A stretch of DNA of 15,135 bases, taken from contig CAJOLO010000014.1 of the NCBI GenBank assembly GCA_905235345.1, forward strand, positions 1-15,135, given 5' to 3'. Both the position numbers and the translations under genes were made by a program. The first letter of the stretch is position 1. Each line of letters opens with the position of its first letter. The notes under the pieces are model-generated. The model searched no databases, had not been told where the DNA came from, and saw nothing but the letters and a program-made list of their open reading frames with translations. The stretch comes from an uncultured Lachnospiraceae bacterium. GTDB lineage: Bacteria > Bacillota > Clostridia > Lachnospirales > Lachnospiraceae. Shown here in pieces: positions 1 through 5,562 of this stretch.

Positions 1-108
1 GTAAAATCTGCCTTTTGTATCAATTAAAAATATCAGCTACATCGATGCTTTTTAACCTATACTATCCGAGAAAAAGACAAGTTCTTAGTCCGGTTAATCA
101 CAAAAGCG

Positions 109-489
109 CTATACTAATGTAAATCCATGAGGCAAAAGTTCTCTGACCTCATATTCAACAATATTACCATTATCCTCTAATATAACTTTTCCATCTGACA
201 TGAATTCATTCATAACCTGAAGACATATTCCGCACGGATATGCAGTACTGCCATCACCCGCCGCAACTGCAATACGTGAAAAATGCCGATGTCCTTCAGA
301 AACAGCCTTGAATATTGCTGTACGTTCTGCACAGTTTGTAGCTCCATAGGATGCATTTTCTATATTGCAGCCCGTATATACAGAACCATCTTTCGTAACA
401 AGTGCTGCTCCAACCTGAAAATGTGAATATGGTGCATAAGCTTTACTGCACATTGACTTTGCCAATTCTAACAATTCTTTATCTGACAT
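109..489 (-). CDS. cdd: Cytidine deaminase
   Basis: Cytidine deaminase of the small homotetrameric type (126 aa, normal length). It converts cytidine or deoxycytidine to uridine or deoxyuridine in cytosolic pyrimidine salvage. The zinc site is complete: C53 and catalytic E55 in the segment TNCAERTAIF, and C86 and C89 in PCGIC. The substrate-binding stretch GCNIENASYG lies at residues 40-49. One small oddity is PCGICLQV where most relatives have PCGxCRQV, so the usual Arg after the second Cys is Leu. The ATG is preceded by GGAG at about 10 nt. It is the last gene of a yqfC-yqfD-phoH-ybeY-lipoprotein-cdd run; in Firmicutes cdd typically lies just before era, which would be off the left edge. 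The 108 bp after the stop hold no ORF and only a weak GAC/GTC hairpin before a short T run on the minus strand. Confidence 0.96.
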   Translation of the reverse strand: MSDKELLELAKSMCSKAYAPYSHFQVGAALVTKDGSVYTGCNIENASYGATNCAERTAIFKAVSEGHRHFSRIAVAAGDGSTAYPCGICLQVMNEFMSDGKVILEDNGNIVEYEVRELLPHGFTLV

Positions 490-519
490 ATCTTAACACT
501 CCGTATAATGATATAATAT

Positions 520-554
520 ATATAAGAGGACTACAACATATAGCCCTCTTATAT
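520..554 (-). terminator. Hairpin between lipoprotein gene and cdd (possible weak terminator)
   Basis: A perfect 10-bp inverted repeat, ATATAAGAGG at 520-529 and its complement at 545-554, with a 15-nt loop. It lies after the lipoprotein stop and before the cdd start. On the minus strand it is followed by an A/T-rich but not U-only tail, so it may be a weak terminator, an RNA-stability hairpin or chance. The symmetry is directly visible; the role is inferred. Confidence 0.35.
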
Positions 555-594
555 TAATCAAAACAACTTTCAATATCTCCTTCAGATTATACAA

Positions 595-1776
595 TTACTG
601 AGCCGACTCACTCGCCTCTTCAGCAACAGCTTCTTCTGTTTTATCATCATCAGGAGTTTTCACAGGTGTAAATTCTCCATCAACAGTTTCTCCTGATGCA
701 CTCTCAAGAACAAGTCCTGCATTCTCACTGTCGCCAATTATTGAAACCCATGTCTTACCGGGATTCAGCAACAACTCATTCCCGTCCTCCGTGGTATATT
801 TAGTCTTAGACTTCTTAGAGGACTTAGACCAATTGATCTTGATTGCCTTTCCGTTAGTAATATAATATCCGCTGCCTTCACCAACCTGTGTCAATTCCTG
901 AAGATCATTCTTAGGATTGATACACTCATAAGAAGAACGCATAATTATTATATTCTTAAAGCTTAAAATATTGTCATCCTCCGCAGCAAGATTATCAATC
1001 TGCGGTTCACCATATTCGTAACGCTCATATAATCTCTTATCAGCGTTATATATAAAATACGGCTGAGAATAACTGCTGAAATTAACATGTACGGTACCAT
1101 CGGCAGCCACACCGTCTGCAAGATCAGTATCTTCTTCGTTGAAAGAAAGAACCTTCTTATGTGTCTCTGAATAATCCTTAGAATATCCCAAATCAGTTAT
1201 ACCCTGTAGAATACGCTCTCCGGTAGTATAAGCATTATGTGGTGCAACTCTTTCACTATCACGATAAAATCCGGGATCATATGTCATACCGTTGATATTA
1301 TCAATCTTACCTTTGTCAAGCAGCTTCTTAGCCGGTTTAGACTGTCCGTAATGAACATATATAGCATTATACTCATTGGCAATGTTAATATAATAATGTC
1401 TTGCACTTCTTACCGAACCAACCTTTTCAAGATTGTCATACTCTGAATAAATAGGCATGATACGGGTAATTCCACCTTCAACCATACACTCATAAACAAT
1501 ATCAGCCTGCTTGGTACTTGAAGACGGGAGTGCCTCCTTGAGGTTATTAATCATAACTGCAACAGGTCGATGTGGTTCGTAATCTTTAGACCACTCTCCG
1601 GTAAGTTCATTATAATTCTCTCCGGCATGCGGGTCCTCGGTTGTTGCTTCTGTCGTGGCCTCAGTTGTTGCTTCTGTCGTGGCCGGTTCCTCCTTCTTTC
1701 CGCATGCTGTAAAAGACAGCATTGCCGCACTCATCAGTGACACTGTAAGAAATCTTTTCAAGGTATTCTTTTTCAT
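595..1776 (-). CDS. DUF3048 (YerB-like) lipoprotein
   Basis: Predicted lipoprotein of 393 aa, probably anchored on the outer face of the membrane. Residues 1-24 form a lysine-led hydrophobic signal; the lipobox reads FTAC with the acylated Cys at C25 (Phe at -3 is a little unusual). Residues about 31-48 are an ATTE-repeat linker. The DUF3048 N-domain follows from about residue 58 (segments PVAVMINN, EGGITRIMPIY, GSVRSARHYY), and a second DUF3048 C-domain runs from about 225 to 360. The tail after residue 370 is acidic and low-complexity. The family includes Bacillus YerB; I know of no firm biochemical function and assign none. The ATG has GGAGAT 6-7 nt upstream. Its place between ybeY and cdd is not the Bacillus arrangement, where dgkA occupies that slot. 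The family call is from remembered sequence features, not a search. Confidence 0.85.
   Translation of the reverse strand: MKKNTLKRFLTVSLMSAAMLSFTACGKKEEPATTEATTEATTEATTEDPHAGENYNELTGEWSKDYEPHRPVAVMINNLKEALPSSSTKQADIVYECMVEGGITRIMPIYSEYDNLEKVGSVRSARHYYINIANEYNAIYVHYGQSKPAKKLLDKGKIDNINGMTYDPGFYRDSERVAPHNAYTTGERILQGITDLGYSKDYSETHKKVLSFNEEDTDLADGVAADGTVHVNFSSYSQPYFIYNADKRLYERYEYGEPQIDNLAAEDDNILSFKNIIIMRSSYECINPKNDLQELTQVGEGSGYYITNGKAIKINWSKSSKKSKTKYTTEDGNELLLNPGKTWVSIIGDSENAGLVLESASGETVDGEFTPVKTPDDDKTEEAVAEEASESAQ
1636..1683 (-). repeat. Two tandem 24-bp repeats coding ATTE linker
   Basis: Two adjacent 24-bp units (1636-1659 and 1660-1683) differ at one base (g/a at their fourth position). They encode the repeated Ala-Thr-Thr-Glu stretch just after the lipidated Cys of the DUF3048 lipoprotein. 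Near-identity at the DNA level suggests recent duplication, a likely site of length change by slippage. Confidence 0.9.
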
Positions 1777-1939
1777 TAAGTTATCTCCTTTGTTGAATTA
1801 CTTATTATACTTATGTTCTTAACTCATATTGTTTATAACATTAGAAAACAGATATGCCATAACTCCAACACTTAAATATAATGTATAAAACATTTGAAAC
1901 AGTAATTATTATATATAATTAATTATACATATATTAGAA

Positions 1940-1964
1940 TTAATATATACTATGTATATATTAA
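1940..1964 (-). terminator. AT-only palindrome downstream of ybeY
   Basis: A perfect 11-bp inverted repeat (TTAATATATAC at 1940-1950, complement at 1954-1964) with a 3-nt loop, starting 18 bp after the ybeY stop. It could form a hairpin at the end of the ybeY transcript, but it has a single G/C pair and no clean U tract, so termination is uncertain. The surrounding 206-bp gap (1777-1982) is extremely A/T-rich. I could not pick a convincing promoter for the lipoprotein gene in it, although a TATAAT-like box lies about 22-27 bp before the ATG without a matching -35. Confidence 0.35.
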
Positions 1965-1982
1965 CAATATGTAAGATGAACA

Positions 1983-2486
1983 TCATATATCTCTTGTATA
2001 TCCGATATTGTTAAGTATCTCATCCTGCATCTGCTCCATCTTTATTCTCTCATCATCATCAATATGGTCATAACCTGATAGATGAAGCATACTGTGAGCA
2101 ATTAAAAAAGCATACTCTCTTGTTATACTGTGTCCGTAGCTTTCAGCCTGCTCCAGAACCTTTTCAAGTGATATCATTATATCTCCAAGAATAAGCTCTC
2201 CTGTATCTGCATTGAAATATGATGTAATATCGCTTTCTGCAGAAGTAAAATCTCCGGGAGTATCAAAATCAACAGCCGGAAATGATAACACATCCGTAGG
2301 ACTGTCAATATTCCTCATGGATCTGTTAGCTTCATGTATTCCGTTATTATCAGTAAGCAAAATATTAACCTCACACTCATAGGGACAATGAACATAATCC
2401 AGTGCAGCATTGATAACCTTATCAGCTATCTCCTTATATTCAATTCCAAGAGATATTTCAGTCTCGTTCTCAAGTAAAACTGTCAT
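1983..2486 (-). CDS. ybeY: Endoribonuclease YbeY (rRNA maturation factor)
   Basis: Single-strand-specific zinc endoribonuclease involved in 16S rRNA 3'-end processing and 70S ribosome quality control. The zinc motif is intact: HSMLHLSGYDH, with H131, H135 and H141 as ligands in the H-x3-H-x5-H pattern. The upstream family block NRSMRNIDSPTDVLSFP is at about residues 54-70, and GDIMIS at 101-106. Size is 167 aa, normal. The start chosen is the ATG at 2486 because GGAG lies 5 nt before it; the open frame continues to a TTG at 2579, but that adds 31 hydrophobic, unconserved residues and lacks a good ribosome binding site. It sits 100 bp downstream of phoH. In many bacteria ybeY follows phoH directly or through pgpH; pgpH is not present here. 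Confidence 0.95.
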   Translation of the reverse strand: MTVLLENETEISLGIEYKEIADKVINAALDYVHCPYECEVNILLTDNNGIHEANRSMRNIDSPTDVLSFPAVDFDTPGDFTSAESDITSYFNADTGELILGDIMISLEKVLEQAESYGHSITREYAFLIAHSMLHLSGYDHIDDDERIKMEQMQDEILNNIGYTRDI

Positions 2487-2586
2487 AGCAACTCCGTAAT
2501 ATAATAGAAATAAAACATTAAAAAACCAAAACACATTGTGATTATACATTATATAGATTAATAAATCAAGTCTGCACAATATTTTG

Positions 2587-3573
2587 TTATTTTTTCTTCC
2601 TGTTTATTACCTTCTTCTGATTTTCTTCATATCGATCGTAGGCTTCAACAATTCTTTGGATAAGAGGGTGTCTGACTACATCCGCACTGGTCATCCTGCA
2701 TACTCCTATATCATCAACATTTTTCAGAACCTTCAGTGCCACTTCAAGTCCGCTTACTGCATCCTTTGGAATATCCTTTTGTGAAAGGTCTCCTGTTATT
2801 ATCGCCTTAGAGCCAAACCCGATTCTTGTCAGAAACATCTTCATCTGTGCCGGAGTAGTATTCTGTGCTTCGTCGAGGACGATAAATGCATTATCAAGTG
2901 TCCGACCTCTCATATATGCTAAAGGTGCAACCTCTATAAGACCTTTATCCATATTCTTAATAAAGCTGTCAGCACCCATAATTTCATATAATGCATCATA
3001 AAGCGGTCTAAGATATGGATCTACCTTGCTCTGAAGATCCCCCGGAAGAAATCCAAGCTTCTCTCCGGCTTCTATTGCCGGTCTTGTAAGAATAATTCTG
3101 TTAACCTCATTATTCTTAAATGCAGTTATGGCCTTTGCCATAGCCAGATATGTCTTTCCTGTACCGGCCGGACCAATCCCGAACACGATCATATTCTTGT
3201 CTATTGCATTAAGATACCTCTTCTGTCCGACAGTCTTTGCCTTAATTGGTTTTCCGTTAACTGTATGACATATTATATCCTTGTCCAAATCGCAGGCAGC
3301 CTTTGTCTGCTCGGTAACAGAAAGTGAGATAATATAATTAACATTCTGATCGGTTATATCATTTCCTCTCTTAGCCAGCGTAACCAATGCATCCATTATA
3401 TCAATCGTTCTTTCGACAGCATCATTTTCTCCTATAATCTTTAGTTCATCTCCTCGCACTATCAAAGTGACATTCATCGCTTTCTCTATGGTCTTCACAT
3501 GACAATCATACTGTCCGAACACATTAGCAATGCAATCTGCCGGAATTGTTATATTCTTTTCTGTCTTACTCAT
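2587..3573 (-). CDS. phoH: PhoH family protein (PhoL/YbeZ-type ATPase)
   Basis: Cytosolic P-loop ATPase of the PhoH family, often a partner of YbeY in RNA or ribosome metabolism; the exact activity is still debated. Walker A GPAGTGKT is at residues 134-141, the segment TRPAIEAGEKLGFLPGD follows, and Walker B VLDEAQNTTPAQMKMFLTR starts near residue 232, with a TGD motif after it. The N-terminal ~110 residues form the family's accessory domain. Two ATGs are possible: one at 3579 directly abuts the GGAG, while the one at 3573 has 6-nt spacing, so I prefer 3573 (328 aa). The gene lies 63 bp after yqfD and upstream of ybeY, the usual Firmicutes order. I found no convincing vegetative promoter in the short gap before it. 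Confidence 0.93.
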   Translation of the reverse strand: MSKTEKNITIPADCIANVFGQYDCHVKTIEKAMNVTLIVRGDELKIIGENDAVERTIDIMDALVTLAKRGNDITDQNVNYIISLSVTEQTKAACDLDKDIICHTVNGKPIKAKTVGQKRYLNAIDKNMIVFGIGPAGTGKTYLAMAKAITAFKNNEVNRIILTRPAIEAGEKLGFLPGDLQSKVDPYLRPLYDALYEIMGADSFIKNMDKGLIEVAPLAYMRGRTLDNAFIVLDEAQNTTPAQMKMFLTRIGFGSKAIITGDLSQKDIPKDAVSGLEVALKVLKNVDDIGVCRMTSADVVRHPLIQRIVEAYDRYEENQKKVINRKKK

Positions 3574-3636
3574 ATTCATCTCCTGTTTTCATGATATATT
3601 AACTCATGTCGACTAACGTGTATCACAAAAGAAATA

Positions 3637-4827
3637 TTATTGTTTCTTTCTGAGCTTTCCTATTGGTTCCACTATAGTTATTTTGCCCTTAGCCTCCATG
3701 CGGTCATCAACCTTCTCTATTGTAACACCATTTTCTATGATTTCCAGTCCATTTTCCTGAAACTCTTTAATTTTTTTATTAAGTCTCTCATTTAACATAT
3801 CCGTTGCCTCATCTTCGGAACGGACAGCACTCTTTAATGTATATGGTTTCCTTGTTATCATTTTATATCCTATAGGAAGATAAAAATTTTGAAAAAGCCT
3901 TAATTTATGCAGTTGGGTATAAGTATCGTATTTTTCGGAAGACACCTTTGGCATATACGGTGTCAGACAATAATCCATGAAAAATAATGTTATATGTTTA
4001 ACAGATTCCTCTGAATATTCCTTTTCATAATAATTAATATCCACATAATCACTGTATTTATATGAGGTCTTCCCATATACATCTCCGTCTGCCGCAATAT
4101 AATTAGTCTCCATAACCTCATTGTTGTCGTCATATATATAAATGGTCCCTGATATCAGGATATCCCCTTTCTTTACCTTGTCATTAACCTTTGCAACTGG
4201 TGTTCCCTGTCTCGTAATCATCCTGGTGATTTTTGCATTTTTGACAGCAACGACATCTCCGGTAACATCCTCTTTCTCCTTTGTTTCCGGTTGGAGTCCC
4301 TCTTCCAAATGTACTGTCAGTCCTGTACCCTTTAATTCACAGCTTATCCATGATATATCCTCAAAATCCTTTCGAAGTGATGCCTCAAGTGTTGAACAGT
4401 CAACATTAGATTTCAGTGTACCAAGTGGAATATAATTCTTTTCTATATGCTTTATCATTTCCTCTGCAACAATATGGTCTTCACCGGTAACCTTGACCTC
4501 CCACACAAAAAGTGACAGAGTATAAATGAGAACAATGAATATCATACAGCCTATACCAAAGGTTGCCCTCCTTCTGTTTCTTCTAAAGAAATAAGGAAGA
4601 CCAATTCGAGACTTAACTTTTAATTTCATGTTGGTTTTTTGGAGATATGGCTTAATATTAAGCAGATTCTTACGCCCAATGTAAAAACAGTATCCGTTCT
4701 CAGTCTCAGTGACATCCCAGATTACCACCTCATCCTTTATAAGCAGATTCATAAGTCGTTCGGGTGCAAAACCATAGACTTCAACACGCACATATCCAAA
4801 TAAATAACGTAATAATTTTAACAGCAT
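3637..4827 (-). CDS. yqfD: Sporulation protein YqfD
   Basis: Membrane-anchored sporulation protein of the YqfD family (396 aa, usual length), expressed in the mother cell in Bacillus and Clostridium. The ~85 N-terminal residues are cytosolic-looking and basic near the end (FFRRNRRR). A single membrane segment spans about residues 89-109 (CMIFIVLIYTLSLFVWEV). The rest is a presumed extracytoplasmic domain containing the family block around residues 210-235 (GTPVAKVNDKVKKGDILISG). The ATG at 4827 has GGAG 4-5 nt upstream, and this site lies inside the end of yqfC, so the two genes overlap by 10 bp and are probably translationally coupled. Its presence implies spore formation. Transcription is likely from the sigma-E-type promoter ahead of yqfC. 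Confidence 0.93.
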   Translation of the reverse strand: MLLKLLRYLFGYVRVEVYGFAPERLMNLLIKDEVVIWDVTETENGYCFYIGRKNLLNIKPYLQKTNMKLKVKSRIGLPYFFRRNRRRATFGIGCMIFIVLIYTLSLFVWEVKVTGEDHIVAEEMIKHIEKNYIPLGTLKSNVDCSTLEASLRKDFEDISWISCELKGTGLTVHLEEGLQPETKEKEDVTGDVVAVKNAKITRMITRQGTPVAKVNDKVKKGDILISGTIYIYDDNNEVMETNYIAADGDVYGKTSYKYSDYVDINYYEKEYSEESVKHITLFFMDYCLTPYMPKVSSEKYDTYTQLHKLRLFQNFYLPIGYKMITRKPYTLKSAVRSEDEATDMLNERLNKKIKEFQENGLEIIENGVTIEKVDDRMEAKGKITIVEPIGKLRKKQ

Positions 4828-5069
4828 ATTTCTCCATTCATACTATAAGTTATTGTATGTATATTTCCGGTTACCTTCATGTCACAACCCGAAAAATAAT
4901 GAACGTGAAGATTATCTCCACATAATCTTAATGTCATTTTCTTGCAGGCAATAACAACCTCCTCTGATGTGTATAAATGAAGTCCTTTGTAATTTTCTAT
5001 TATAGCCTCATGATTTCCTGTAAGCCTCAACAATACGTCTCCACATAAGACATCCTTCGGTATTTCCAC
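4818..5069 (-). CDS. yqfC: Sporulation protein YqfC (YabP/YqfC family)
   Basis: Small (83 aa) YabP/YqfC-family sporulation protein without a signal peptide or membrane segment; largely beta-rich. The start is GTG at 5069 (reads MEIPKDV). An in-frame TAA lies five codons upstream with no other start codon between, so the N-terminus is well fixed, and AAGGTGG precedes it by 7 nt. It is shorter at the N-terminus than the Bacillus protein as I remember it. It overlaps yqfD by 10 bp, and the pair is preceded by a strong sigma-E-like promoter. The biochemical role is unknown; the family is tied to the mother-cell programme. Confidence 0.88.
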   Translation of the reverse strand: MEIPKDVLCGDVLLRLTGNHEAIIENYKGLHLYTSEEVVIACKKMTLRLCGDNLHVHYFSGCDMKVTGNIHTITYSMNGEICC

Positions 5070-5097
5070 ATTAACGCCACCTTAGTTACTTCCTTCT

Positions 5098-5126
5098 AAT
5101 ATATGTGAATGCTGGTCAGATTATGC
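5098..5126 (-). promoter_or_regulatory. Candidate sigma-E (sporulation) promoter for yqfC-yqfD
   Basis: On the minus strand GCATAAT (5126-5120), a 14-nt spacer, then CATATATT (5105-5098). The sigma-E consensus from Bacillus, GHATATT-N14-CATACAHT, is matched at 6 of 7 and 7 of 8 positions with the expected spacing. The -10 ends 29 bp before the yqfC GTG, giving a leader of about 20 nt that includes the ribosome binding site. The alternative vegetative reading (TTGCAT with a 17-nt spacer and CATATA) is poorer. Sequence match plus family knowledge; not tested. Confidence 0.72.
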
Positions 5127-5153
5127 AAACGTACTTATATAAAAGAAAATAAT

Positions 5154-5186
5154 AAAAAAGAGCCATTGTCTAACAACAATGACTCT
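5154..5186 (-). terminator. Intrinsic terminator of rpsU
   Basis: Minus strand: an 11-bp stem AGAGTCATTGT / ACAATGGCTCT (one U-G pair) with a 6-nt loop, immediately followed by TTTTTT and further T/A. It lies about 60 bp after the rpsU stop and 27 bp before the sigma-E-like promoter of yqfC, separating the translation genes from the sporulation genes. Confidence 0.92.
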
Positions 5187-5245
5187 CTATAAATCTTGTC
5201 ACAGCAATAAAATATTGCCAAACATTATAATCAGATATAATCTAA

Positions 5246-5425
5246 TTATTTATTATACTTTCTCTTACGAGCTGCCTCTGACTTCTTCTTACGTCTAACG
5301 CTTGGTTTCTCGTAATGCTCTCTCTTACGAATCTCCTGCTGAATACCAGCCTTCGCACAGTTTCTCTTGAAACGGCGAAGAGCGCTGTCCAAAGTCTCGT
5401 TCTCTTTTACTACAACATTTGACAT
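5246..5425 (-). CDS. rpsU: 30S ribosomal protein S21
   Basis: Small ribosomal subunit protein bS21, 59 aa: MSNVVVKENETLDSALRRFK at the N-terminus, then a central RKREHYEKPSVRRKKKSEAA and a lysine/arginine-rich tail (RKRKYNK). It binds the 30S platform near the anti-Shine-Dalgarno end of 16S rRNA and helps initiation. Length and basic composition are typical for Firmicutes. The ATG at 5425 follows GGAGG by about 12 nt, a rather long spacing. It has its own vegetative promoter in the alaS-rpsU gap and an intrinsic terminator, so it appears to be a single-gene transcript. Confidence 0.97.
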   Translation of the reverse strand: MSNVVVKENETLDSALRRFKRNCAKAGIQQEIRKREHYEKPSVRRKKKSEAARKRKYNK

Positions 5426-5457
5426 TCTCTCACCCGACCTCCCTTCAGTTGCATATT

Positions 5458-5495
5458 GTGTTCCCTTTCATACAACCTTGGGTTATTTCAAACAC
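5458..5495 (-). other. Possible stem-loop in the rpsU 5' leader
   Basis: On the minus strand, GTGTT at 5495-5491 can pair with AACAC at 5462-5458 (T-A extends it by one pair), enclosing a short inner helix AACC-CAA-GGTT (5484-5474). The outer stem would begin at about the predicted transcription start. It may be a ribosomal-protein leader element, an RNA-stabilising 5' hairpin, or chance; I do not recognise it as a known class. Confidence 0.3.
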
Positions 5496-5502
5496 ATAAG
5501 AA

Positions 5503-5530
5503 ATTATAACATAAAATTCCAATACGTCAA
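5503..5530 (-). promoter_or_regulatory. Vegetative promoter of rpsU
   Basis: Minus strand TTGACG (5530-5525), 16-nt spacer, TATAAT (5508-5503), with an extended -10 TG one base upstream of the hexamer. The predicted start is near 5496, about 70 nt before the rpsU ATG. This is among the best sigma-A matches in the window. Confidence 0.85.
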
Positions 5531-5562
5531 GAGTTTATTACTTTTTTCTTGCATAATTCATT

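Noticed and set aside
1..108. End of an era-like gene or a promoter at the left edge
   Set aside because: No open frame continues here, and the -35/-10-like matches on either strand are poor; only a weak hairpin with a T run after cdd was seen, too weak to call a terminator.
2487..2579. N-terminal extension of YbeY to a TTG start (198 aa)
   Set aside because: The added residues are hydrophobic and unlike the family, the TTG lacks a good ribosome binding site, and the ATG at 2486 has GGAG at ideal spacing.
3574..3579. phoH start at the first ATG (3579)
   Set aside because: The GGAG directly abuts this ATG with no spacing, whereas the in-frame ATG at 3573 has the normal 6 nt.
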